DNA of 64,000 nucleotides from Seriola aureovittata (lineage: Eukaryota > Chordata > Actinopteri > Carangiformes > Carangidae), in NCBI RefSeq assembly GCF_021018895.1, contig NC_079375.1:9704732-9768731 (forward strand), in the 5' to 3' direction. Both the position numbers and the translations under genes were made by a program. This document shows, piece by piece, positions 53,174 through 64,000 of this stretch. The notes under the pieces were generated by a model, which worked only from the letters and a program-made list of their open reading frames with translations, searched no databases and was not told the DNA's origin. Numbering within the stretch: the first letter of the stretch is position 1; every line of letters starts with the position of its first letter.

Positions 53174-56100
53174 ATGGACAATTCAGAGACCAGTCCATCC
53201 ATGGGGCCCCTTGCAGTGCCGGACATTGGTATGGCACGACCCTCAGGCCCCCCTGGTCAGCTGTCAGAGTCAGCCAGGCCATCAAAGCACAGGGGGCACC
53301 CATCCAAGTCACCAAGGAGACGGCGGGAAGGAAAGAGGTCGCAGCGACGGGGGGATGGTCATGAACAGCTGCTCTGGGAGATCGAGCGGCGGAGGTTGCC
53401 AGGCCAACACGAGCACTTGGAGCCCTCTGGGTCAACGAGCGACACAGCGGAAAGCTCACCTAAAAGGTTTGCACTGCAGGTTGCCAGGTGGTCTGCCATG
53501 CCACTGGCACAACTCTGCTGCCTAGGACCTGAAGTGATAGAGTCTTGACTCTTCTTTTTTTCCCCTCCTCACAGGAAAGCCCACTTTCTACATGGACCAT
53601 ATCCAGCCACTCACTTCGGACCCAAAGCTTGTATTCTTCCCAACCCAACTTCAGTCATGTAAGCATGAGGATATTGAATGAGTTAAACTTTGTGTGTACA
53701 AACTGGTGAGAGTATATTCAGTTTTTTGGGGACATTGACACAGAATAGCTTGTGTAACCTTGTTATCTTGAGATAAGATAAAATACGAAAGCTGTTATTG
53801 GATGTTACATGCAATGGGATGGCTCACTGAACAGACCACAGATGCTTATTTTCAGCTGATGTCTGAGCTTGAGCTTGATCTGAAAACACACACCGACAAA
53901 ACTATCTACAAAATGCCTGTCATTCACCACACAAAGGAGAGAGACAAATGGTAAAGTAGAGAAAGAGAGATTGTCTTTTTTGTATTATCATGTTTGAAAT
54001 TTGGACCTCACTCACACAGAGGTTGCATCAAAGTGTCATAACAGTTAATGAATGACTTCAGCTGTTAGTACAGTGTAGGGTAAGCTTCATTTTATTGAGA
54101 AGACGCAAGACATGGTTGAGAGGTAAGACATGGTATCATGGTGGCATTTGACTTAACTGTCAGGATCCAACAAACTAAGCTTAAGTCCCAAGACATTGTG
54201 ATTATGTAACAGTTAGTCTACACAGTCTACATAATGTCTGTTCCACCTTTTTGACCTATTCTGTTCTCTCTATTTCAGTGTATCTAACGCGTCTTTTTAA
54301 GACAGTGATGGTGTATGTATCTACATTTATGTGATTGTATTTGTTTGTTTACTCATTTGTGTTTGTTTCTTTCTTCCAGGCACATCCAGGACCCGGCCAG
54401 CCAGCGGCTCACCTGGAATAAACCTCCAGTCAATGTGCTTGTCATCAGGAAAATCAGAGATGAGAGCTTGGTTGAACCTTTCAAAGAGCTCTGCAGGTTT
54501 CTAGTGGAGGTACAGTATTTTATTTACTGTACAGTTGATATATTAAATGTTTTAGAATATGAAGGTTTTCTGAAGTTATTGTGTGAGGAGGCAGATGTAT
54601 CTTGTTGACTAATCAGTCTAATGCCTATATGTTACCGCCAGCTGTGTGTGGTCTGATCTCTAACAATTATCACACCGAGGGTTTGGCAGAGGGTTTGGCC
54701 TGAATATGTGTGAATTGATAATATTTTTTGCATAAGTCATGGTGTGCAGACTTTTCAGTTTATCTTGTGAAACGTTACTTACAATTTTCCACTCAAAGGC
54801 CAAATCTGATTGAAATCTGATTTTTTGATAATATAAATATGAGGTGTATTCACATACATAATCTAAGTTTGAGTTGTTGATGGAAAAAGTGCGTTTTGTG
54901 TTTCTCAATCATCATTCAAAATATAGGTCTGTCTCTTCCCATGTTTACATGTTTACACTCATAACTGATGTTTACAAGCTTTTTACTGCATCAGAAAACA
55001 TTACAGATTTTGATTTTGTTGTTTTCCCATGTTCGTCTACCGTCTCCGTCAATTTGAGGGCAATACCAGGCACAACTCTTGGTTTACATTCGGTGAACAT
55101 TTTGTACCTTTCATAATGCACCTTCTTACATTAACCCTATTCTGTGTCAAAGAACAGATTGTACACTGTGGTAGAACGCAGGAAATGGCCCAGACATGTC
55201 GGTGAAAGTTACAGTCTGGTCAAATGCAGTTATGACAACCACATGTGGCCAATAAACACACATATTTGCATTCTATACAAACACTGTCATTTTAAACTAC
55301 ACATGTTTGGCATATGCTCAACTTTATTTTGGAAAGCACTCCTTTGAGAGTTGTCTGTGTGTGTTTTGGCTGAAGTCACTAAAGCATGTCTTTGTGTATC
55401 AGGAGAAACAGATGATGGTGTACGTGGAACGCAGGGTCGCAGATGATGCTACGCTGTCAAAGGATGAGGCCTTTGGCTCCATACGCAATCAGCTCTGCAC
55501 CTTCAGGGAGGGTGAGAGTCCTGTGTGTCCTACCATCTCTCTCACAATAAAGACAAAAATATAAGTTACATAAACTCGATCAGTAGAGGAACAAGCAATA
55601 TTATCCTTTACTTGGATGAAAATAAAAATACTATGATACTATGATGTAAAATATGCTGTTATGTACACAGTTTTACTTTCATGTGGAGTAAGTGAATCTT
55701 GATAAAGACAGTGGTCTTTCAGAAGCTCTGCCCCCAAATTCATGGATGTGCATTGCCAAGGCAACAACACAGTGGCAGAATCCAGAGCATCTTATATGGC
55801 GTGGAAGTGGATACTCTTTAAAAAAATGAAAATATGTTACAACTGTCTTTTCTTATGTAGTATCCATTGTTTTGCAAAATAACCGTATTTGAAGTTGTTT
55901 TCAAATAATAGCTTGAAGAATGAAACAAAAAAATGCTCCTGGAGAGAGAACAAGTTTCTTCAAAACCTATTTTCCTGTCTCCTGGAATATTTGATCTTGT
56001 TGGATGAATTAGTGGCCACATATGGCGAAGGTTGGCCAAGTCATCAGGTCTTCCCACAGAGAGCTTTCAGGACTTTTTGTCTCTTTTGGCTTTTGACAGA

Positions 56101-59100
56101 GGAAAAATGTGGCTGTTTTACTGCTACGGTTTGAATTAAGTTATTAAATTTTGTAAGTGGTGTAATAGCAATGTTTTTTGTCCACCTGCAGGTTATGATG
56201 ATATCTCTGACTGCATAGACCTGATCATCTGTCTTGGTGGAGATGGGACTCTGCTCTATGCCTCCTCTCTTTTCCAGGTACAGATCCTTTATACTAGATT
56301 TTTTATACTGTCAAATCTACAAATCTGCGATTAACATGTACAGTGCACCCGGAAAGTATTCACACCCCTTCACTTTCCCCACATTTTGTTATATTACAGC
56401 CTTAATCCAAAATGGATTAAATTCCATTTTTTTCCTCATCAATCTACACACAATACCCCATAATGACAAAGTGAAAAAAGGTTTTTTAGAAATTCTTGCA
56501 AATTTATTGAAAATAAAAAACTGAAATATCGCATGTACATAAGTATTCACACCCTTTGCTATGACACTCAAAAGTGAACTCAGGTGCATCCTGTTTCCAC
56601 TGATCATCCTTGAGATGTTTCTACAACTTGATTGGAGTCCACCTGTAGTAAATTCAATTGATTGGACATGATTTGGGAAGGCACACACCTGTCTATATCC
56701 ATCCCACTGTTAACAGTGCATGTCAGAGCAGAAACCAAGCCATGAAGGCAAAGGAATTGTCTGTAGACCTCCGAGACAGGATTGTATCGAGGCACAGATC
56801 TGGAATAAGGCTGTAACATAACAAAATGTGGGGAAAGGGAAGGGGTGTGAATACTTTCTGGATGCACTGTATTTTGATTTTAATGTGGAGTAGGTTTACT
56901 TTCTTGCTTTTACCTTTTTCTTTTCGAAAAAAGTAAAATGGAAATCGTATTTTTCATTCTCTCATTTTTACTTTTACAATAACCCTGGTCTTGTGAAGCA
57001 GGTGGAGTTACAGGCAGTCAGATGATGTTTCGAGACAGGAAATTCTGTGAAACTCATTGGAATATTTTGTCTTTTGTAGTGGTAATAAAACTATTGTCAC
57101 CTATGTGACATTGTCAGATTGCTGAACTTTTAAATAACACTTTCTGTGACTGTATCCTGAATATTTTGTTTACTGTACTATTGTTGTTAATAAGCTCTCT
57201 CCTAAATGAATTTCTATAAGATGTACCATCACAGATTTTAAAGAAAAGTATGTTATCCGAAGTCTTTTAATAAGACCAAATGTAAATCATGTGCTTTATA
57301 TAGTTTGGTAAACAGATGATTTCAGGTGTTGAGATGCTGATGGTTGTGTGAAGGGTGAATCCAGCAGAGCCAGTCACACTGAGGTTTGTTTTCTTCTGTA
57401 GGGCAGCGTTCCTCCAGTTATGGCGTTTCACCTCGGTTCTCTGGGTTTCCTGACACCCTTCAAGTTTGAGTCATACAAGACTGAAGTGGCCAAAGTATTT
57501 GAAGGTAAATTGCAGCTTTATATGAAATACTGGTTTAATGTTTCATGTTGTTGTCATTTGTATGTGAATGTAAAAACTAAATCTGTGTAATATTCAAACT
57601 CATTCTCTCCTGAGAGGTTAGACCTAGAAACATCATCTTCACTTTTGTGTTAACTTGTCCATCTGCATGTGGGTTTTCAGGTAATGCAGCCATCACTCTG
57701 CGCAGTCGTCTGAAGGTGAAGGTGGTGAAGGACATGCTTCAGAGAACAGGCCAGCAGCCGTACAACCGAGAGCCCCCGCAGCAGCAACCAGAGCACAACG
57801 GACTCCTTCCTCACGGACACACTAACAGTGAGGCAGGCAAGGTCACCCTGCAGCTACAGGTGAGGACAAAGATGTCCAGATGGAGATCAGTGGGCCAATA
57901 AGCCACTGGACATATTACTTACATTAAATAAGCTTGGTAGGGTAGATGTTTCAGTTTCAAAGTCCTTGAGAGTTTAGTTCTTTGTTGTTGAAGTGTAATA
58001 GAAGTCATATGCTAATAGTTTGGATAATAGTTGAGAGGTCAACAGAAAAGTGCTTGTTAAGATGAAAAATAGACAAACCAGTTGCATTTTTAGAAATTTG
58101 GGAACCACGTCCTGCTCTGAGGAAGTACTTTCTGATGACCCACGAACTATTAGGTCGGAGACTGTGGTGCTGAATTTCGATGATTGGTTAAAAAACAAAC
58201 CCATGGCTGCTACAAGCTGTGTACAGCTTTATTCACACAATACGGTAGCACTATGTACTACCGTATTGTGTGAACTATTTTGTTAAAAACAAATTAATGT
58301 TCTCAGCTTCGCAGAGAGATAAAGAGAGAGTGTATGTGAGAATGTGTTGAGAGTGTGAGTGAACCAGAGGAACAAATTTGCTGATTGTTTCATTGCAGTT
58401 ACATATGAAAGAAGAAAGAAACTAAAAGAAGCTACATTTTCTGAAAACAATTTATGCTGAAATTTTGCAGTTGGGACTTTTGGAATAGTTGAAATTCAAA
58501 CCAGCTGAAATGGCAGTTAGTGATTAAAATGCTGAAAGAAGTTGACATCAATTTAAGTGTATGTGATAAATTAAGATGAAATGTTGGTTGAAGTGGAAGT
58601 GCTAAGAGACCTATAAGATTTATAAACTGAAAAATGATGTCGACTGAAAGCAGATGTTCACAGTGTGGGAACAGTGAAATTTGTGTGAGTTAGAAGAGCT
58701 GAAGAAATTTTTTTGTAGTTCAAAGGTGAAGATCAGAGATCTGAGAGAGTTTGAAGTGTCAGCTGAAGTGTTAGAACTGAAATTGGTTCAAATGTCATCT
58801 GAAGACAAAGAGATGGAAGCAGTCAAAATGTCAGGTGATGTGGAGGGGGTGAAAGTAGCTAAAAATTCATTTAAGAAGTAAGAAATATAAGTAGTTGAAG
58901 GAAAAAAAAAAAGAATAAAAACTGAATAAAGTCAGGTATTTACTAGAACAGATAAATAACCTCAAGTCACTCAGCAGATTGTCCACTTTGTATCAGACAC
59001 TCTCCTTTTCCAGCTCTGCATGCTTCCTTTGCATTCAATCATTACATCCACTCGCACAACAGAATACTGACTGTTGTTTCCTTTTGTGAGAAAGTTGCAT

Positions 59101-59587
59101 CCCAAATACTGTCATTTCCTTTTATTGGACTAATTTGTCTGACTGTTCTGCAGATGCAGTGGAAACGCAAACAAGGGTGTGTAAAGGGAACTTTAATTCC
59201 TCTGGTTCCATAGTTCATGGAAATATTTGGTAAAAAAAAAAGAGCTGGTGTGACTGCATTTTGTCGTCTTTATTAATTCCTGATCATCACACGCTTCAAA
59301 TGATGCTGTAAGCGCCATAAAGTTGATGGCTTGTGTGTGTGTGTTTCATCCCAGGTGTGTTTGTGTGTGCGTACATGTGTACAGCTCAGCAAGAGCGAAC
59401 ATCAGCTGGGTTGCCATGGCGACAGTCATAATAAAGTTGATATGGGAGAGAAAGTCGGATGTTGTGAAGTTCTGTTGAGCCAGTTGCCATGGAGACCATG
59501 GCGTCTACAGTGCAGTCAGTATTTAATGAGCTCTGACGCTTTCGGTCTGACACACTCTAACTAAACAATGTGCCACACTGCTGCAGT

Positions 59588-59631
<44 letters not shown>

Positions 59632-62600
59632 GCGGTAGTTTGTCATTTTCAGTACAGCTCTTTCCTCTCTCCCTGGGGCTTTTCGTCTCATCGATAAAAG
59701 ACAGTGATGGATTGTTCTGGTCTTTCAACCAGATTTTGACCTCACATTACATCACGTCTGCTGTGTCCACCAGCAGGATGTTTGCGTTGTGCGCAACTGA
59801 CGTCAGTACATCTGCCAGACATCACTGCTCAGCGCCGCAGTATTTTGTGTGACTGACTGAAGTGGGGAACATGATCTGTACGCTGCCTGTCTGCACACTA
59901 GCATTTTTCTCTGCTTGTAGTTTCCTCGTATAATGTGGGATTGTACTTCGTCTGCGGCTGGCTGATTTATTATTGTTATTGAACTGCATTGATGAAATTT
60001 ACTCTCACATTTACTGTCTATGAAAGAGAATTACATATTGAAGAATGACGTTTTGTGAGGATGGATGTTGTCAGGATATACATCCCAATCTAGTTGTTCA
60101 GTGTTTGGTGGCTGCACAGTTATGTCAGGTTATCCCGCGTCACATTGAAGGCAGTATAGTGGTTTTATCTTAATCATTTCTCATCACAGAGGTTTTGTTT
60201 GTAATAACTTTACTTGCTTGTTTGTTCGCTGGATGTCTCAAAAAGTAATTAAGATATTCCAGTGAAATTTTGGTGCATATTTAGGCCATGGACCAAGGAC
60301 AAACTGACTGTTTTTGGTGTAGATTGCGCCACCATGTGGGTATTTATAAAACACTTTACATTTAATTTAGTTTCTTGGGCTTGTACTGATTTCAAGATCA
60401 GTATATCACCACCCATTTCTACATTAAAGATTTTTTTTTTTTTTTTCACCATTTTTAACTTTCATAGCCCTCCTTCTGTACTTTTCATCCAGTCTGTGTC
60501 ATAGTTGGCACAAAACATTTTCTGAACCTTGAACAAAAGCCATTCATTTTTTTTTTTTTGTGTCCATTTTCCTGTGTTTAGCATCCTAAATGTACATTTT
60601 TGCATGTTATACTATATAAATACATAAACACATGAAAACATTTATGGTATTTGGTCTATAGATGGCACTGCTGTAACCTATTTGATTTCTGTGGTCAGAA
60701 GTCAGTGACCATGAGTTTCACTTTGCTTGTACAAAGCCTTAATGTTCCCAAACAGGATTTAGATTTTCTTAAAAATTGACATGATCATATTTCACCATTT
60801 TGATTAATTGACCGATCCAGATTAAAAACTATTGAAACATCACATTGGAAGACTTTAGTCATTAAGAAATTTTCTAATGTTAACCACGGTCTGTGTGTTA
60901 TACAGGTGTTGAATGAGGTGGTGGTGGATCGAGGCCCGTCTTCTTACCTGTCCAATGTCGACTTGTACCTCGATGGACGACTCATCACCTCAGTGCAGGG
61001 AGACGGTGAGGACAGACATACACCTGTCCCCTGCCATATGATGTCACTTTTTTGCAATGGGGTCACAATGTGTAATATGGAGACACAAAGTATTATACAA
61101 ATGAATCAAATGTGGTAGATCAACATGGTGAACTGCCTCCCTGTCTCTGTCCTCCAGGTGTGATTGTGTCCACACCTACAGGCAGCACAGCATACGCGGC
61201 TGCAGCAGGAGCGTCAATGATCCACCCCAATGTGCCCGCCATCATGGTCACCCCCATCTGCCCACACTCGCTCTCTTTCAGGCCGATCGTTGTCCCTGCT
61301 GGGGTGGAGCTCATGGTAATGTCTCACTGTAACATAAACAGCAGTCCCTTCATACACACCTGGCAAACGCTCACCTGTTGACTAATTGAAATTCTAAAAT
61401 GGTCCTCTCACTTCTGAAGGGCAGTGTCCTTCAGTCCCTGTTGATATTTCACTACAGTAGCATATGTGTTTATTCTTCTGAGGTACAGTATTCAAGGCCT
61501 CTGCTCCCTAATTGATGCTGACCTCTTTATAGTTCACTAACAAACGACCTAAAGGGACGGCACTTTCATGTCCCTCTACCGTGGTACATGATAAACAGGA
61601 TAGTATGTCATCATGCTGGCATCTGTGGCTCTGTAGACACACTGTTGTCAACTCAATAACTGAAGTAGAAACTTCACACTTATCCCACTGGTACCCCACA
61701 TGGAGTAGATAATATGATTAGATTTTGCCTTGCTGCATACATTTGCATATTAATAAGGTAAAACAGACTTTTTTTTTTTTTTTAAACTTCTGTTAGCATT
61801 ATTAATGAAAACTACTAGTATTTTGAGCATACATGCTCTACTATCAAATTAACTCGCCACTTTTTAGCCATGCTAGTGACATGACTCTAGGGATGGTAAT
61901 GTCTGTGAGTCAGTGCACTGCTTTGGTCCAGACTGAAATATCTCAACAACTGTTGGGTGGATTGCTGTGAAAACTTGTAGAAGTTCATGTTCGCAGAGGT
62001 TGAATCTGACTTACTTTTCCTCTAATGCCAGTTTGGATGAATTTTCACGAAATTTGGTACAAATATTCCGGTCACCCCTTAAGATTAATACTAATCACTT
62101 TGGTAAACCTTTAACTTTTCATCTGGCACCACCATCAAGTCAGAATTTTGATTTATCCAATATCTGCAAAATTAATAACATTCCCATCAGCCTCATCTCT
62201 ACTTTGTGTTTACTGCGAATTAAGAAATATTAGCACGCTAACATGCTAAATTAATATGGTGATCATGGTAAACATTACACCTGCTAAACACCAGACTGTT
62301 AGCATTGTCATTGTGACCATGTTAACATGCTGAGATGAGCCTCTAGCTCAAAACACCACTGTGCCAAAGTAGAGGCTAGCATTCTGTCCTCTTCTCTCCT
62401 AAAACAGATCACTTTGTCTCCAGATGCCAGAAACACTGCCTGGGTGTCGTTTGATGGCAGGAAGAGACAGGAGATCCAGCATGGAGACTGGTGAAGTTCA
62501 TTCACTGTCATTATCTGCCGACATGTCCTTAGACAGATCTCTCTTTTTCCTCATTTTAGGATTAGGATTAATTTGCCTTCTGTTTCCCTCCCAACAGCAT

Positions 62601-62757
62601 CAAGATCACTACATCTTGTTACCCTGTGCCATCTATCTGTTGCCATGACCTGGTGTACGACTGGTTTGAAAGCCTGGCTCAGTGCCTGCACTGGAACGTA
62701 CGCAAGAGGCAGGCGCGACTGGCAGACATCTCGGATTCATCGGACACTGAAAACTGA
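53174..62757 (+). CDS. nadk: NAD kinase (cytosolic)
   Basis: Eleven coding exons: 53174-53466, 53575-53658, 54380-54509, 55403-55511, 56192-56277, 57402-57504, 57681-57859, 60906-61005, 61158-61315, 62408-62490 and 62598-62757 (stop 62755-62757). All have GT-AG borders and matching phase, giving 494 residues (human NADK 446). NADK phosphorylates NAD+ with ATP to NADP+ in the cytosol. Signature parts are FGPKAC and [14 protein letters not shown] near the start of the conserved region, [16 protein letters not shown] (219-234, catalytic Asp223), [11 protein letters not shown], the [17 protein letters not shown] block with Asn331-Glu332, [16 protein letters not shown] (366-381), [12 protein letters not shown], and a C-terminal [16 protein letters not shown]. 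The insert after LKVKVVK (exon 7) is Gln/Pro-rich and variable, as in other NADKs. The first exon (residues 1-98) is basic, Ser/Pro-rich and unlike the human N-terminus. The ATG is two bases after an acceptor, so an upstream exon might extend the frame. Confidence 0.93.
54510..55402 (+). other. nadk: nadk intron 3
   Basis: A/T-rich, with no recognised feature. Donor gag|gtacag and acceptor ttgtgtatcag. Confidence 0.85.
56341..56869. mobile_element. Non-autonomous Tc1/mariner element, internally deleted
   Basis: A 529-bp unit flanked by TA on both sides (56339-56340 and 56870-56871), the TA target duplication of Tc1/mariner. Terminal inverted repeats of about 65 bp (56341-56405 and 56806-56869) match with a few differences. 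They begin CAGTGCACCCGGAAAGTATT and end with the complement of CAGTGCATCCAGAAAGTATT. The interior keeps only a short piece resembling the N-terminus of a Tc1-type transposase (reading [12 protein letters not shown], near 56751-56787). The rest of the coding region is deleted, so it cannot move on its own. It lies in nadk intron 5 (56278-57401). Confidence 0.88.
58232..58274. repeat. Perfect 17-bp inverted repeat with 9-base loop
   Basis: The left arm TTCACACAATACGGTAG (58232-58248) and right arm CTACCGTATTGTGTGAA (58258-58274) are exact reverse complements, with loop CACTATGTA between them. It is in nadk intron 7. Confidence 0.9.
58290..58900 (+). repeat. Strand-asymmetric purine-rich block, possible interspersed element
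   Basis: The + strand is visibly rich in A and G and repeats words such as GCTGAA, GAAGTG, GAAATG and GTCAGCTGAA at irregular spacing. I suspect a fish dispersed repeat but cannot name it. A 66-codon open frame inside it (58681-58881) has no recognised similarity. Confidence 0.4.
59590..59628 (+). repeat. (AC)n microsatellite
   Basis: A pure AC run of about 19 units in nadk intron 7. Confidence 0.9.
61316..62407 (+). other. nadk: nadk intron 9
   Basis: Donor atg|gtaatg and acceptor ctaaaacag. Its second half is filled by an interspersed repeat (61917-62385). The first half holds nothing recognisable. Confidence 0.85.
61917..62385 (+). repeat. Teleost interspersed repeat (ggtccagactgaaatatctc type)
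   Basis: Starts tttggtccagactgaaatat then ctcaacaactgttgggtgg. It continues with cttttcatctggcaccacca, attcccatcagcctcatctc, agcacgctaacatgctaaat and gttagcattgtcattgtgac, and ends near aagtagaggctagc. I know this as a very frequent percomorph repeat. A reverse partial copy is at about 46598-46660. It ends within about 25 bp of the next nadk acceptor. Confidence 0.7.
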
Positions 62758-63705
62758 GTCAGCGGGTGTTTTGACGTACCTGAGTTAAAGACATTCAGCC
62801 GACGCTCTCCACAGCAGCTGAGTAAGTGAGAACAGAGTGATCAGGTTTGTTCCGAGACGACAATTAGGTCACCCTGCAAACATTTTCCTGACAGAAACAC
62901 TCGACTGTGACAGTGAGAGCGCATGTGTCTTCAGCCAAAGCAATGTTACATTAGTCGTATGAATAGCATGTACAATGATCATACTGTATATTCAGTATTT
63001 TATACACTGAGTCATCATCTCATTACATTCCAGTATATACACACTGCAGTTTCATAGCTTACAGGGAGAACGCATGTCTCTCAACTTGGATATGAAAAAA
63101 AGTCTATTGTTACTTAAATGATACATGATGCATAATCCTGTGATGTGATCGATGAAACCTAAAGCTCTTCATGAATATTCTGAAAACTGTTTTCTTTGGA
63201 CTTGAATCACTTACTCATCAATGTGATGATCAGTGTATAAGATGTAGATGTTACTAGCATGACTGTGAGGTTATAGGTAGAAATACACTGTTAACACTGA
63301 AATTAAGCAAAAGGACTGTTTCTTCTGAACTTTAATGTATATTTGTACATACAGGATTCTAGGATGAATTTATTTAATGTCGTATTTATGTAATATTTAA
63401 ATTTATTTCTAATACTGAGTCAACCAAAGAGTGCTGTATGTGATTGTTCTCCGCTGTACAAACATATTGTACAATTTTCTCAGTCCTTTTACGTCCTACC
63501 ATCTACGTGTCCTGTTACTGACATTTTTAAGTTGTTTTCAAAACTTTTGTGCCCCAGTCTAAATTCTGCGGAAAGATTGCATGTGGCAGGGATAAACAAA
63601 ATGAATCGGAGAATCTTAAACCAGCTCTCATTTTCATGACCGTTAAACTGTCAAAGTCTGTAGCAGGAGAAGGTAGTGAGAAAATAAATTTCTAAACTTT
63701 CCAGC
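62758..63705 (+). other. nadk: nadk 3'UTR
   Basis: Non-coding A/T-rich sequence after the stop. An AATAAA at 63683-63688 gives a likely cleavage site near 63705. Earlier alternative ends are possible. Confidence 0.6.
63683..63688 (+). terminator. nadk: nadk poly(A) signal AATAAA
   Basis: A canonical hexamer about 930 bp after the stop, followed by a T/G-rich stretch (cttttttttgg-like) about 20-30 bases later. Confidence 0.55.
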
Positions 63706-64000
63706 TTTTTTTGGTTTAGTCTGACTTTTGTGTGAATCCAAACTTTCTAAATCATCCTGCGGATTAAGTTCTTGATTTCTTTCTGATGTTTTTCAGACCA
63801 AAAAAAGTAGTCATTGAATACCCATAACAATATCCCACAGTACGAGGTAATATCATTAAATGTGTTTGATCAAAAGTTCAAAACCCTCAAATATTCAAAT
63901 AACTATATATAAGACCAAGAAAAACATCAAATCCTAACAACTGGAATGATCAAATTTTTTTGTATTTTTCAGGAACAAGCACATTTTAGGAATCTTTTTT
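63706..64000. other. Downstream flank of nadk
   Basis: A/T-rich DNA to the window end. I see nothing recognisable in it. Confidence 0.6.

Larger units (their letters stand above)
57860..60905 (+). other. nadk: nadk intron 7
   Basis: The 3.0 kb intron holds a perfect hairpin (58232-58274), a purine-rich block (about 58290-58900), an (AC)n tract (59590-59628), poly-T tracts near 60430 and 60548, and a CRE palindrome ACTGACGTCAGT around 59798-59805. No coding sequence is recognised. The open frame at about 58681-58881 lies within the purine-rich block and is probably a compositional artefact. Confidence 0.8.

Noticed and set aside
58232..58274. Hairpin as a microRNA precursor
   Set aside because: The stem is only 17 bp and the surrounding sequence does not extend the pairing.
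58681..58881. 66-codon frame in nadk intron 7 as a hidden small gene
   Set aside because: Its Glu/Lys/Val-rich composition follows from the purine-rich block. There is no start context, similarity or splice evidence.
59798..59805. CRE palindrome TGACGTCA in nadk intron 7
   Set aside because: A single 8-bp match is expected by chance and nothing else around it looks regulatory.

Overview
The window is genomic DNA from a ray-finned fish, most likely a percomorph teleost. It shows vertebrate genes split by GT-AG introns, very dense (GT)n, (CT)n and (TTCTC)n microsatellites, Tc1-type DNA transposon remnants, and several interspersed repeat families that I recognise from percomorph genomes. It contains no bacterial operons, CRISPR arrays or phage genes. 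I recognised four protein-coding genes, and the rest is introns, UTRs, intergenic DNA and repeats.

Layout. (1) 1-2380: the last two exons and 3'UTR of prkci (atypical protein kinase C iota), + strand. (2) 2.4-9.0 kb: intergenic DNA with degraded repeats and no convincing gene. (3) 9.0-45.0 kb: skil (SnoN, the Ski-like TGF-beta/Smad co-repressor), + strand. It has a CpG-rich promoter area at about 9.1-9.9 kb, a 5'UTR region, seven coding exons (11795-40657), a first coding-region intron of 18.9 kb packed with microsatellites, and a probable 3'UTR of about 4.3 kb. (4) 46.4-47.8 kb: gpr160, an orphan seven-transmembrane receptor with an intronless coding region, - strand, convergent with skil. 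(5) 47.8-51.8 kb: intergenic DNA, with gpr160 and the next gene pointing away from each other. (6) 51.8-63.7 kb: nadk (cytosolic NAD kinase), + strand. Eleven coding exons (53174-62757) give a predicted protein of 494 residues.

These genes do not form a pathway unit; the arrangement matters for evolution. prkci, skil and gpr160 match the human 3q26.2 neighbourhood, whereas human NADK lies at 1p36.33 beside PRKCZ and SKI, the paralogues of the first two genes. The fish segment therefore joins markers of two human paralogous regions. This fits a vertebrate ohnologue block in which different copies were kept in fish and mammals.

The most interesting regulatory signals sit around skil, a known TGF-beta/Smad target and feedback inhibitor. 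They are an array of Smad-type CAGA boxes formed by a (CAGA)n microsatellite just upstream of the CpG-rich promoter, a perfect DR5 nuclear-receptor motif 0.4 kb after the first coding exon, a perfect IR-1 motif deeper in the same intron, and two nested in-frame splice donors in the second coding exon. I did not find a clearly new biological system. The regulatory items are hypotheses from sequence only.
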